Counted from the first letter of the stretch, positions 53,780-64,000 are shown. The stretch is 64,000 bases of DNA from Mesostigma viride (GCA_009746045.1 RPFO01000348.1:1672801-1736800), one strand, 5' to 3'. A program made the numbers and translations. The notes: generated from the letters alone by a model not told the origin.

Positions 53780-54256
53780 CATAGCGGGCACTGACATGCA
53801 AAAAAGCACCAGCAGCGGCATCAGTAGCAAATTGTAGTAGCGGAACAATAGCCACTACATCAATGCAACAACACATCAGCCCAGCAACACAGCAGCAGCA
53901 TGACCGTAGCACAGCAGCAGCACAACTGTAGCACATCAACACGGCCGCATAGCAGGAGCACAAGTCAGCGCAGCAGCAACTTAGTATGCCGATTCCTGAA
54001 TTTCCTATCAGTGGACTATAGTCCATTGATAGGAAATTCACTAATAGGCAGTACTAGCTCAGCAGCACGGCAGCAATGCAGCAGTGCATCAACACAGCAG
54101 CACGACAGCAATACATCAGCGGCACGGCAGCAATGCAGCAACACATCAGCACAATAGCACAGCAGCAGCACGGCAGCAATGCAGCAGCAGTAGCATGGCA
54201 GCACAGCAGCAGCAGCAGCACATGAGCAGCTCAATGACAACAACGCTGCTTGCGCT
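53780..54256. repeat. Degenerate CAGCA/ACAGCAGCA trinucleotide-like tract
   Basis: Imperfect runs of AGCAGCACGGCAGCAATGCA and AACACAGCAGCAC fill the downstream flank of the gene ending at 54257. A short inverted repeat is embedded at 53995-54030 (ATTTCCTATCA, GTGGACTATAGTCCATTGAT). Confidence 0.7.
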
Positions 54257-55787
54257 TCAGCAGTCGTCGTCGTCGTCATCGTCATCGGCAAGGATGAGCG
54301 CTCGCTTCCGACGCCGGGAGGCGCCTGCGTTGTTGTTCTCCGCCACAACGTCGCTGGGTGGAACCATCTCGCGCAATCGAGCCTCGGCCAGGGTGATATC
54401 CGGCGCTTGCAACGCAGGGACGACCACACCGGGGCACCCGCAGATCTGTGCCTCCAGCTCGTGGAGAGGCACGCAAGAAACCGCGTCCTCCTCCCAACGG
54501 GCACCCCAGTACATGGCTACCATGTCGTTTTGCGTGTCGACAACAGCGACACGACCATGGTACCTGCCGTCCCGGCTTTCGGTGCGACCGTCCGCGGATG
54601 TCACACGCTCCGACGCCCAATGACACACGACTTGCCCTACGAGGTTGCGGCTGCCACTCTTGACCTGCAGCGTTACGCCTTCCCAGCATGCCTTCGCCAT
54701 GCCGACGATGCCCTTTGAGCATTCAGCATCTTGCCACTTCACGACCGGGTGTTCCGCGTCATAGGGCACCTCCTTCAGCGCCTTTAGGCACTCCTTGGTG
54801 AGCTTTTTGTTCGCACCCAAGGAGACTCCATGGGGCGGCTGACCTCGCTTGCCCACCACTTGTGTCAAGACGAGGTCTGAGGCGGTGATGATCACCGTGT
54901 GCGCCGCAGTGGTTGGCGGATGGGGCCATTGCGCAATGTCTGTATTCCACGGGTGCCACGTGTCATGCAAATGCTTAGCGCGGTATACAAAGAGCTCAAT
55001 AGAAGGTTGGCCGCCATCCTCCTTCGCAACCACCTCCTTGATGATGCCAACGAGGACTGGAGTCCACGTGAGCTTCGAGTTGCAGAGAATACCAGCTGAA
55101 GGGTGCCAGTATAGAACAGCGGAGCCTTTCTCAACGCCTTGCATGCGCTTCAAGTAAGCGACCTTGGCTGCCATGGCCCTGTCTTCTGCCGCCCATTCCT
55201 GCTGTGTGTGGCCATCATGACGAACTCGGTCTACCAGCGGGGTGACGCGCACCGCCTCTGCGTCGACCAACGCCATGAAGTGCTCTTCTTGCGTCGGTGG
55301 TGGTTCAGGCGCTGCATCGTGCTCACGCAGGGCGGAGATGTCCGCGCGAGATGGCCACGGCAAAGGGCGCCACTCCTCAGGCACCTCCTCAGGGGCATGT
55401 GGGACTTGACTTGCGAAAAAAGGCCTTGTTTGGCTTGATGGTGTCGGGCGGAAAGTACCACTGCCAGATGCCATGGGGCAACTTCTCGACCCTTGTTTTG
55501 ATCGACTCCAGCTCCTTCCCCAGAAACTCCATGTTCAATGGTGCGAAGGCTGGGGTGTCCTGCAACATCGGAATGCGGTCTGGATCCACAAGTCGGACGC
55601 CAAACAGCGGCCGCCCCTCCGCATCAAACCTGTATGGCTGTGTCATCGCCTTCCCGCACCGTGGCGCGCCTTCCTGTCGAGTCCCCGCGGGCTGCCACGG
55701 CGTCTTTTGGGACTCCGTGGTCCGGTAGGACAACCAGGTCTCTGTGTTGCCCTGTACCTGGAAGAAGACGGCGTGGTGCACCTTCAT
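54257..55787 (-). CDS. Unrecognised protein, about 509 aa, one homopolymer frameshift
   Basis: A minus-strand reading starts at ATG 55787 (MKVHHAVFFQVQGNTETWL), runs to about 55420, and continues in another frame to TGA at 54257. The shift falls on a six-A run (plus strand, 55417-55422), and loss of one base gives exactly 510 codons. The protein is balanced in composition, without signal peptide or membrane segments. Notable segments are FGVRLVDPDRIPML, GIWQWYFPPDT, GSAVLYWHPSAGIL, RYHGRVAVVDTQNDMVAMYW and GARWEEDAV, the last two vaguely Tudor/chromo-like, and an acidic end ILADDDDDDDDC. I do not recognise the family. It could be a host gene or the accessory gene of a transposon. Confidence 0.55.
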
Positions 55788-55799
55788 TGAGCGACCGCG

Positions 55800-56812
55800 T
55801 TTTTCAGGCACCGGCTGTGCCGCTCCGCCGCTCCGCTGCCCGCCGGCTGCGCCGCCGGCCCGCCGCGCGCCGGCTGCCCCGCCCCGTAGCCCGTCGACAG
55901 GCTGCCCCGCCCCGCCGCATGCCAGCTGCGCCGGCCCGCCGCCCACGCGCGCCGGCAGCGCCGTTGGCCCCCCGCGTGCCGACGGCCCTGCCCCGCCGCC
56001 CGTTGACAGCCCCGCCCCGCCGCATGCCAGCTGCGCCGGCCCGCCGCCCATGCGCGCCGGCAGCGCCGCTGGCCCCCGCGCGCCGACGGCCCTGCCCCGC
56101 CGCCCGTCGACTGCCCCGCCCCGCCGCCCGTCGACAGCCCTGCCCCGCCGCATGCAGGCTGCGCCGCCGCTGCCACCTCGCTGCGCGCTGGCTGCGCCAC
56201 CTCGCCGCCCGCCGACGGCGCCGCCCCGCCGCGCACCGGCTGCCCCGCCCCGCCGCCCGTCGACTGCCCCGCCCCGCCGCATGCCAGCTGCGCCGGCCCG
56301 CCGCCCACGCGCGCCGGCAGCGCCGCTGGCCCCCGCGCGCTGACGGCCCTGCCCCGCCGCCCGTCGACTGCCCCGCCCCGCCGCCCGTCGACAGCCCCGA
56401 CCCACCGCATGCCAGGTGCGCCGGCCCGCCGCCCGCGCGCGCCGGCAGCGCCGCTGGCCCCCCGCGCGCCGACGGCCCTGCCCCGCCGCCCGTCGACAGC
56501 CCTGCCCCGCCGCCCGTCGACAGCCCCGCCCCGCCGCATGCCAGCTGCGCCGGCCCGCCGCCCACGCGCGCCGGCAGCGCCGCTGGCCCTGCCCCGCCGC
56601 CCGTCGACTGCCCCGCCCCGCCGCCCGTCGACAGCCCTGCCCCGCCGCATGCCAGGTGCGCCGGCCCGCCGCCCGCGCGCACCGGCAGCGCCGCTGGCCC
56701 CCCGTGCGCCGACGGCCCTGCCCCGCCGCCCGTCGACAGCCCCGCCCCGCCGCATGCCAGCTGCGCCGGCCGGCCGCCCATGCGCGCCATGCGCTTCGCA
56801 GGTCCATTGGGA
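55800..56812. repeat. 1-kb GC-rich minisatellite
   Basis: Units of roughly 95-130 bp contain CCGCCGCATGCCAGCTGCGC, CGGCCCGCCGCCCACGCG and GCCCCGCCGCCCGTCGAC. At least seven units are visible from GCATGCCA anchors (about 55917-56752). The array abuts the start of the 54257-55787 gene and keeps long frames open in four or more phases, so extended proteins read through it are not trustworthy. Confidence 0.9.
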
Positions 56813-56967
56813 TCATGAGGCCTGCGCAAAATCTCACCTCGGAGGCCCGTGCTACTTCTAGTAAGATGCTTGCATTTTCAATGCGTCACCTATATGCAGG
56901 CATAGAGGGTGGTACATGGCGCTAGACTCATCAGGGGATAGGAGCCATGCCCTCAGCAATTACTCAC

Positions 56968-57743
56968 CTCCTGGCCCTTGCTGTTGCGGTCTCGGATGAA
57001 GATGATGGTCTACACGCCGCCGCATGCAAACAAGGAATGAGAGACAAAGCCGTGCGAGGCCAATATGGGCACAGTGAGAGAAACAAGTCGACGCGAACCT
57101 ACATCACGAGTGTCAGCGAAGGGGACCCATGGGAGAAGTCTCCCTCCCATGGTATCATTCACGGACACACGCAGCGGCCATGGGAACAGCCAAAACAGCA
57201 GGTTCACACACGCAAGGGCAACGACCTGCAGTGCCTGACCAGCATGTCGGTCAGTTGTGATTGGCAAGGCAGAGCCACACACACCAGGTACACGCTGCAT
57301 GGGCAGGGAAGACGCTCTTACATGAGAAAAAGCGAGGAAACGTGCGCGAGAAGGATATTAAGAGCGATCCGCGCTAGAAGGATGCTACAATAGCATCATA
57401 TATTCAAGAATTAGCAAAGAAAGATGTAGAAAAGAGACAAAAGAAAGAAATACGAGAGAAAGCAAAGACAGGGAGCTGCCAAACCGGGCAGACAAAAGGT
57501 TACGAGCGGCAAGAGTTGTGAACGCTGCACTTGATTGCTTTCTCTGACTTGTCAACTGCGAAGAGTGACTGACTTACCTCTCTGGAAATGGTATGCTCAG
57601 CATCCCATGGTAATGAAATGGTGAGCTATGCTGTCAGACATGCCTATATAACATAGCTACCCTAGGGTCCTAATACAAAACTAGAAATCAAACCATACCG
57701 TGAGTTTCCCGGCTCGCACGGCCTCCTCCCTTTGTGCCAACGC
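56968..57743 (-). CDS. CFAP299: CFAP299-like gene fragment, two exons
   Basis: Minus-strand exon A (57699-57743) reads ALAQREEAVRAGKLT between a GTTTGCAG acceptor and a GTATGG donor. Exon B (56968-57009) reads TIIFIRDRNSKGQE between GTGTAG and GTGAGT. Both are phase 0 and join as GKLT-TIIFIRD, matching the conserved core of CFAP299 (C4orf22), where a REE-N-x-GKL-S-IIFIRD-N-GQE block is followed by SGYIDYAHRL. I did not find that following exon in the downstream minus-strand sequence, nor the N-terminal exons. The gene is either split by very long introns or is a remnant. CFAP299 proteins are linked to cilia/flagella. Confidence 0.6.
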
Positions 57744-58240
57744 CTGCAAACACAACGGGCCGTGGAGGAGGGTGGAAAGGTGGGCAAGTGTGGAGGAGTT
57801 TGGGGGGGACCGGGTTGAGCAGCGGTGGGGGAAAGATGTGCCGGTCATGATGTTGTCAACTACAGCTGTTGTATCGTGATTCACCTTCAATAAGTCTACT
57901 GTTCTACATCCGGTGGTGGATGGACACAAGCAATAAAGGCCCCGCCCACAACTCAGATTTCTTTAGAAAATCTACTGATCTACATTCCATGGCGCCTTCA
58001 CAGAAGCAGGAAACTCCGCCCACCGGTCAAATGTGACGCCCAACAAAGCCCCAACTTATTTCTTCAAGAAGTATACTGTTTTACATCCGGTAGTGCTTGG
58101 ACAGAAGCAATATGTAAAGCCCGCCCACGAGTCGGATTTCTTTACGAAAAACATGTTTTACATTCGATGGGGTCTTGACAGATTCAAGCAGCAATACTCG
58201 TTTCTACCTGCGTGCGACTGCAGCGGCCGAGTGCTGCAAC
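57744..58240. other. No recognisable gene
   Basis: Contains two or three related segments around TCTACTGTTCTACATCCGGT, AGAAGCA and CCCGCCCACAA at about 57890, 57970 and 58075, so it is itself an imperfect tandem repeat of about 90 bp. Confidence 0.5.
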
Positions 58241-59215
58241 TTGCCTTCACGTCCCAGTCTTCACGTGACAGTCCTGGTCTTCACGTCTTCACGTCTTCAC
58301 GTCTTCACGTCTTCACGTCTTCACGTCTTCACGTCTTCACGACTTCACCTGAACTTGCGGCGTATCGTATCTTTGATACCTTGCATGCACGTCTTCACGT
58401 CTTCACGTCTTCACCGCGTCTTCACCTGTCTTCACCACGTCTTCACGGCTTCACGTCTTCACGTCTTCACGGCTTCACCTGAACACCTGAACTTCACCTG
58501 AACTTGCCGTATCGTGTCTTCACGTCTTCACGTCTTCACGTCTTCACGTCTTCACGTCTTCACCGCGTCTTCACCTGTCTTCACCACGTCTTCACGGCTT
58601 CACGGCTTCACGGCTTCACCTGAACACCTGAACTTCACCTGAACTTGCCGTATCGTGTCTTCACGTCTTCACGTCTTCACGTCTTCACGTCTTCACGTCT
58701 TCACCGCGTCTTCACCTGTCTTCACCACGTCTTCACGGCTTCACGTCTTCACGGCTTCACGGCTTCACCTGAACACCTGAACTTCACCTGAACTTGCCGT
58801 ATCGTGTCTTCACGTCTTCACGTCTTCACGTCTTCACGTCTTCACGTCTTCACCGCGTCTTCACCTGTCTTCACCACGTCTTCACGTCTTCGCGTCTTCA
58901 CGTCTTCACGGCTTCACCTGAACACCTGAACTTCACCTGAACTTGCCGTATCGTGTCTTCACGTCTTCACGTCTTCACGTCTTCACGTCTTCACGTCTTC
59001 ACCGCGTCTTCACCTGTCTTCACCACGTCTTCACGGCTTCACGTCTTCACGTCTTCACGGCTTCACCTGAACACCTGAACTTCACCTGAACTTGCCGTAT
59101 CGTGTCTTCACGTCTTCACGTCTTCACGTCTTCACGTCTTCACGTCTTCACCGCGTCTTCACCTGTCTTCACCACGTCTTCACGGCTTCACCTGAACACC
59201 TGAACTTTGCGTATC
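58240..59215. repeat. Octamer CGTCTTCA array with 149-bp higher-order unit
   Basis: The basic unit is CGTCTTCA, with CGGCTTCA and TGTCTTCA variants. The anchor CTTGCCGTATCGTG recurs at 58503, 58644, 58793, 58942 and 59091, so the higher-order period is 141 then 149, 149 and 149 bp. Recent unequal exchange of the 149-bp block is implied. The array lies upstream of the Gln-rich gene. Confidence 0.95.
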
Positions 59216-59372
59216 GTATCTTTCATACATTGCATCATTTGCATGCCTTGGAGCTGCACGTCTTCAAGGAGTGTCACCCAGTTCCCGCTTGATTCAAATG
59301 CACTTCGCGCTTGAATTCGTGACTTCGCCCCGCTCAAGGTGGAAAGAATGATGGGCACTAGCCACGGGAACT

Positions 59373-59720
59373 ATGCCCGATGCTGATAGCCGAAGCGATG
59401 ACATGGACGAATTGATTGATTTGTGTTATGCCGGGGACGATTGTAGGAAATGGGTGCTAGGAAAGAAATCTGGTGCCATGAAAGTAGATTTTTTGGCCGG
59501 TGCAAACCACCAATGCGCCGGCCGATGTGGCAAGGTCCTGCACGGCAGCCAGAGCGCACCCAGCCAGAGCGTACCCAGCCGCTGCCGCCGCCGACCCCCG
59601 TACTGGTGGGCGTGGAACAGACGATGAGAGAGATGCAACGAGCTATGGAGAACCAAAGCAAGAAGGTTGAAGAGCTTGGTTTGCAGCTGCGTCAAGAGGT
59701 GCAGAAACAAGTGGTCCAGC

Positions 59721-59759
<39 letters not shown>

Positions 59760-59796
59760 TGCAGCAGCAACTGCAGCAGCAACTGCAGCAACAACT

Positions 59797-59868
<72 letters not shown>

Positions 59869-61700
59869 CTTCAGTTCCCGCAGGCAGCGTCGGCAATGTC
59901 GCAGTTTCCACAGGCATTGTCGGCACTGCAGCAGTTTTCGCAGGGACCGTCGGCAGCAGAGCAGTTCCCGCAGGGATCATCGGTGGTGCAGCAGTTCTTT
60001 GTGAGTCATTCGTGTAGTGTTGAGTGGGTGGGGTGGGGGTGTGTGTGGGGGGGGGGTGTAGGGGGGATTTGACTGTGTGACTGCGTGGCTGCTTGGCTGG
60101 AAAGGAGGGTGCGTGGCTGTGTGGCTGCGTGGCTGCGCTGCTGCGTGGCTGCGTGGCTGCTTGGCTGGAAAGGAGGGTGCGTGGCTGTGTGGCTGCGTGG
60201 CTGCGCTGCTGCGTGGCTGCGTGGCTGCGTGGCTGCGTGGCTGCGTGGCTGCGTGGCTGCGTGGCTGCGTGGCTGCGTGGCTGCGTGGCTGCTTGGCTGG
60301 AAAGGAGGGTGCGTGGCTGTGTGGCTGCGTGGCTGCGCTGCTGCGTGGCTGCGTGGCTGCGTGGCTGCTTGGCTGGAAAGGAGGGTGCGTGGCTGTGTGG
60401 CTGCGTGGCTGCGCTGCTGCGTGGCTGCGTGGCTGCGTGGCTGCGTGGCTGCGTGGCTGGAAAGGAGGGTGCGTGGCTGTGTGGCTGCGTGGCTGCGCTG
60501 CTGCGTGGCTGCGTGGCTGCATGGCTGCGTGGCTGCGTGGCTGCGTGGCTGCGTGGCTGCGTGGCTGCGTGGCTGCGTGGCTGCGTGGCTGTGTGGCTGC
60601 GTGGCTGCGCTGCTGCGTGGCTGCGTGGCTGCGTGGCTGCGTGGCTGCGTGGCTGCGTGGCTGCTTGGCTGGAAAGGAGGGTGCGTGGCTGTGTGGCTGC
60701 GTGGCTGCGCTGCTGCGTGGCTGCGTGGCTGCGTGGCTGCGTGGCTGCGTGGCTGCGTGGCTGCGTGGCTGCGTGGCTGGAAAGGAGGGTGCGTGGCTGT
60801 GTGGCTGCGTGGCTGCGCTGCTGCGTGGCTGCGCTGCTGCGTGGCTGCGTGGCTGCGTGGCTGCGTGGCTGCGCTGCTGCGTGGCTGTGTGGCTGCGTGG
60901 CTGCGCTGCTGCGTGGCTGCGTGGCTGCGTGGCTGTGTGGCTGCGTGGCTGCGTGGCTGCTTGGCTGGAAAGGAGGGTGCGTGGCTGTGTGGCTGCGTGG
61001 CTGCGCTGCTGCGTGGCTGCGTGGCTGCGTGGCTGGAAAGGAGGGTGCGTGGCTGTGTGGCTGCGTGGCTGCGCTGCTGCGTGGCTGCGTGGCTGCGTGG
61101 CTGCTTGGCTGGAAAGGAGGGTGCGTGGCTGTGTGGCTGCGTAGCTGCGCTGCTGCGTGGCTGCGTGGCTGCGTGGCTGCGTGGCTGCGTGGCTGCGTGG
61201 CTGCGTGGCTGCGTGGCTGCGTGGCTGCGTGGCTGCGTGGCTGCGTGGCTGCGTGGCTGCGTGGCTGCGTGGCTGCGTGGCTGCGTGGCTGCGTGGCTGC
61301 GTGGCTGGAAAGGAGGGTGCGTGGCTGTGTGGCTGCGTGGCTGCGCTGCTGCGTGGCTGCGTGGCTGCGTGGCTGCGTGGCTGGCTGGGGGGGGGTGGGG
61401 TGCCGGGTGCGTGGATGCGTGGATGTGTGGCTGGGTGGGTGCGTCACTGCGTGGCTGGCTGGCTCTGTGGCTGCGTGGGCGGCTGGATGGCCGGGTCAGC
61501 GTGGCTGCGTGTTCAATGGGATGCTAATATGTTGTTGCCTTTGGATGCCACAGTTCATGGATTCTTTTGTTCACATGCAGGTGCTGCCGTCTTCCCCATC
61601 GACGTCGTCAAGACCGATGTCGCCAAGAAGGATGATGCAATCACTCTCGGCCATGTTTAACTCATGTGGGCCTTCATGGCCATACGGGAAATATTATTGA
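59373..61700 (+). CDS. Probable Gln-rich coiled-coil protein, two exons, frame uncertain
   Basis: Three pieces look coding but lie in three phases. From ATG 59373: MPDADSRSDDMDELIDLCYA to VLHGSQSAPSQS. From about 59560: TQPLPPPTPVLVGVEQTMRE and NQSKKVEELGLQLRQEVQKQ, a clear coiled coil leading into polyGln (59727-59866). After the CAG array: QFPQAASAMSQFPQALSALQ repeats ending at a GTGAGT donor (60001). The acceptor CATGCAG at 61580 leads in phase to LPSSPSTSSRPMSPRR and a stop at 61698-61700. Indels in the CAG array and near 59560, real or from assembly, would explain the phases. An alternative start is ATG 59450. No family is recognised. Confidence 0.45.
59727..59866 (+). repeat. CAG trinucleotide array (polyGln)
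   Basis: About 45 CAG/CAA units with four CTG interruptions near 59759-59798. Length change here would shift the reading of the adjoining gene if not a multiple of three. Confidence 0.95.
60075..61390 (+). repeat. Octamer GCGTGGCT array, 1.3 kb, with higher-order blocks
   Basis: GCGTGGCT repeats fill the intron of the Gln-rich gene. Blocks beginning GCTTGGCTGGAAAGGAGGGT and continuing GCGTGGCTGTGTGGCTGC with GCGCTGCTGC recur about ten times at variable distance. Because 8 is not divisible by three, every frame reads a WLRGCVA-type repeat, and open frames of 355-673 codons on both strands are artefacts of this. Confidence 0.95.
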
Positions 61701-62734
61701 ATCAGTTCTTTGACACTGAGTTGGCACTACGCAACACCTTTGATGCACATGAGTGCAGGGCGCATGTGTTGAAACCATGCAACCGTGGCGATCCCTCAAA
61801 AAGTTTGGTTATGTAATAAGTGACACAATTATTCCGGACGTATGATGGCCCAGCGTCCTGTAAGGTTGAGTTGTCTTGGAGGAGGAGCGTGATGACCGAG
61901 GAAGCCGCGTGGGTGTCTGTAGTGCTATATCTTGAAGATGTACGGTCTTGGAAGAGTTATGGTCTTGGAATCATATAATAATGAGCTTGGAATAAAGTTG
62001 CGGGCAGCCTTCAATTGGCATATGTTGTCTCATTGATGTTGTCTCATTGCGTTAATGGGTCAATTGTCTTAGTTTATATAATGTATATCTTGGGAAACTC
62101 ATTGCTTCAATAAAATGCATGCTAGGCGCAATCAACCCCCACAAACACATCTGAAAACTGCACACTGCATCAAATGTATCCTAGACAAAAAAATGTATCC
62201 TAATCCGGTAAAACCACCCTCGTGGCTCGTGGCTCGTGGCTCAATTAGTTTCATGTCTCCTTATCAGTGTTTGCTAGTTGCACGTCTCACTCCTAGTGTT
62301 GCCTCATTAATTAGTGCGCTTGAGAGCTTCTTGAGACTTTTGCCCTTGATTCCATTGCGCTACGCTGACAGCAATTAATACGTACGGTTAAAACTGAAAA
62401 CAACCACAAAATTAATAAGCACGCTGCGCTTAAAAAATGCGCTTGGAAGGGGGCTGCACTAGTCTTCTTGCCTTTCTACGGGAAGGAATCTGCACGCGTA
62501 ATTGACGCTATACGGCGGTCGCTATACGGCGCTGCGGCCGTTTTCAGTTTGTAACCGGAGGAACAACCGTACACAGACCAGGTGAATACCGATGTGGGCC
62601 CTGCGGGCGGGCTTAGGACTGGCCAATTACCAGGTAGACACCTCCTAGCTCCTATGGCAGGGTCCCCTTGTCCCGTCGCAACCCACTAGCAAACTTGCGC
62701 GCGCCGGGCCGCACTGACGCGGCGCGACCCGGAC
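61701..62734. other. No recognisable gene
   Basis: 3' flank of the Gln-rich gene with short frames. Text at 62165-62225 (AAATGTATCCTAATCCGGTA and a triple CGTGGCT) matches the complement of about 52955-53000 and suggests another shared repeat edge. Confidence 0.45.
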
Positions 62735-63190
62735 CTACGCACATGACACCATTGCTTGAGGATGCAGGGCTTCTGGGATTATGGATCATGCGGTACTCCG
62801 CATGCCCCGCATGATAGACAAGGAGAATTAATGGGCTGACGTCTGCGATAAGCACCTTCCTGTCGGGGCATGCTCCTGTTTTATCCCCACGGGCCCCGCG
62901 GCCCATCATGGCTAGAATGCAGGCCGGTAGAAGTCCGCAGGTGGAGGTTATTGCCCCTGAGGATAGCCGCTACACTACCGCCTCGTCTGCCATTACAGTA
63001 GAGGACATGCAGCTCAGATGACTGATCGAGGATGATATCCCTCTCTAGTGACTAAATGGTTGGGGCATGATGCATTCAGACGATATTTGTAACTTTTGTG
63101 TAATTATTTTCTAATGAGATTAGCATAGTACTCCGTGGCATGCATGCCCATGCGCATGACACACAAGTACTTACTTACTTAATAACCGTA
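62735..63190. repeat. Interspersed repeat, inverse copy of 1383-1690 and 6750-6960
   Basis: Contains GCATGCTCCTGTTTTATCCC, GGAGGTTATTGCCCCTGAGG and ACTACCGCCTCGTCTGCC, then GGCATGCATGCCCATGCGCA and a TACTTACTTACTTA run. This is the most complete copy in the window. Confidence 0.7.
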
Positions 63191-63386
63191 GCGCAATGGA
63201 AGGGCAAAAGTCTCCGGCATCTCTCGATTAGTCCTCGTTAGTTGTCTCATTAACATAGTGAACGTGTTATTCAACGTGTTGTCCCATTCATATCTACTGT
63301 TCAATAGTTGTCTCATGATTTACACGCACCGGGTCGCATGGCCGGACATAAGTGCCAGCCCTCACTCTGTTATCAGTAAGATGCTT

Positions 63387-64000
63387 CTATAACCCAGACT
63401 CGTCATGTCTAAAAAAGCCGGAGATGAGGGATTGTGACGGATCTGGCTTGGGTTTCTTCAACTTGGCCCCAGGCCCCCCATCGACACTACCGGGCCTCCT
63501 GCCCCTATTAGTCCCTTGGCTATGGGGTCTACCACCACTGCCAGGCCGACTTGAGGCCGGCATGGCAACAGAAAGCCCTCTCTGACCTCGACTAATCGCT
63601 TCCAAGATTCGCCGCTGTTCCTCCACATCCACATCCTCCAAACACACGTCAGCACCTGCCACGTTCCCTTCCTGGCCGTCTCTGCCAGGTACTGCTGCAT
63701 CACGCCCCTCCTCGTTCACAACCTCCCTTACAGAATCAGCCCCTCTCTCGTCCTTGTGACGATCCACCAAACGGTCACCCGGAGTGCCACTGTTCAAGTA
63801 CCCATCCGGATCCCCTGGCGTAAGAGCCCCCAGCGCTTCTAGCTTCCTGTCGTTTGGACCTCTGGCTACCACCGTGCCAATAGTTAGCTCCTCACAAGGC
63901 CCTGCGTTACCCGACCTGGCTGTTTCACAAGTACTCAACCCAGGGTATGATTTTGAGGAAACCTTTTCGCCTCCAGGAACATCCTCATCCTCAACACAGA
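63387..64000 (-). CDS. C-terminal part of a PIP-box protein (partial, runs off the window)
   Basis: The minus-strand frame is open from the window edge to a TAG at 63387-63389, about 204 codons; the 5' part lies outside. The visible protein is Gly/Arg/Asp/Glu-rich and probably disordered. One short helix-like block is LEDVDVEEQRRILEAI. The end KPDPSQSLISGFFRHDESGL contains QSLISGFF, an exact PCNA-interacting peptide (Q-x-x-I/L/M-x-x-F-F), placed at the extreme C-terminus after basic residues as in translesion polymerases, nucleases and other replication factors. The short acidic helix could be a ubiquitin-binding motif, but I cannot show that. No catalytic domain is visible in this part. Splicing within the segment is not excluded. 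Confidence 0.6.
   Translation of the reverse strand, partial: CVEDEDVPGGEKVSSKSYPGLSTCETARSGNAGPCEELTIGTVVARGPNDRKLEALGALTPGDPDGYLNSGTPGDRLVDRHKDERGADSVREVVNEEGRDAAVPGRDGQEGNVAGADVCLEDVDVEEQRRILEAISRGQRGLSVAMPASSRPGSGGRPHSQGTNRGRRPGSVDGGPGAKLKKPKPDPSQSLISGFFRHDESGL

Noticed and set aside
55538-56837. Pro/Ala/Arg-rich frames of up to 482 codons across the GC minisatellite
   Set aside because: Every phase stays open through the repeat. Only the part below 55787 on the minus strand has non-repeat coding character.
58240-59215. Possible CRISPR-like array
   Set aside because: No unique spacers: the whole region is one octamer in a 149-bp higher-order repeat, and the DNA is eukaryotic.
61584-61663. 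FPIDVVKT, resembling the mitochondrial carrier signature
   Set aside because: Only one short block, no membrane segments around it. The alternative phase continues the upstream Ser/Pro-rich exon across a good donor and acceptor pair.
59426-61700. Open frames of up to 673 codons (AATQPRSH and WLRGCVA repeats)
   Set aside because: Produced by the GCGTGGCT octamer array, open in several frames on both strands. No independent coding evidence.

Overview
The window is nuclear DNA of a eukaryote, most likely a flagellated green alga. Three observations support this. (1) A minus-strand gene in ten GT-AG exons encodes a fused FMN hydrolase/riboflavin kinase of the plant and green-algal type. (2) A plus-strand gene in ten exons encodes a PP2C phosphatase with the plant-type MG-x-YLSTP amino terminus. 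(3) Two exons match CFAP299, a cilia/flagella-associated protein. No rRNA, intact tRNA, CRISPR array or bacterial-type operon is visible. The species cannot be named from sequence alone.

Layout. 0-9 kb is accessory DNA: interspersed repeats, a LINE relative carrying only an L1-ORF1-type gene (about 3.06-5.04 kb), and two oppositely oriented, decayed LINE reverse-transcriptase fragments (6.2-8.3 kb). 9.1-10.6 kb holds degenerate tandem and foldback repeats. 10.62-25.43 kb is one full-length LTR retrotransposon: 379-bp LTRs differing at one position, with 5-bp target duplication AGGAC. Its pol is interrupted by two transposons with CAC-type termini and 2-bp target duplications: a 480-bp element (14185-14664) and a 6.8-kb element (16539-23343), the latter holding a LINE 3' end. 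By eye its integrase looks Ty3/Gypsy-like (H2C2 finger, GPY/F-like tail), while its RT/RNase H looks Ty1/Copia-like. 25.4-28 kb is repeat debris.

28.07-38.62 kb is the FMN hydrolase/riboflavin kinase gene (minus, 382 codons). 39.81-48.82 kb is the PP2C gene (plus, 437 codons). The two are divergent and share a roughly 1.2-kb intergenic region. Introns of both are packed with C-rich tandem arrays (transcript sense), many lying just upstream of 3' splice sites, and with partial copies of neighbouring exon edges.

49-53 kb holds an organelle-like palindromic GC block, a tRNA-related SINE copy and a second ORF1-only LINE copy (minus). 54.26-55.79 kb is an unrecognised minus-strand gene of about 509 codons with one homopolymer frameshift; a GC-rich minisatellite (55.8-56.8 kb) abuts its start. 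56.97-57.74 kb has the two CFAP299-like exons. 58.2-59.2 kb is a 149-bp higher-order repeat of an octamer. 59.37-61.70 kb is a probable Gln-rich coiled-coil gene with an intron filled by another octamer array. The right end (63387-64000, minus) is the 3' part of a gene whose product ends in a textbook PCNA-interacting PIP box.

Nothing here forms an operon. The host genes have separate jobs: flavin nucleotide turnover and synthesis, serine/threonine dephosphorylation, a ciliary protein, and possibly replication/repair.
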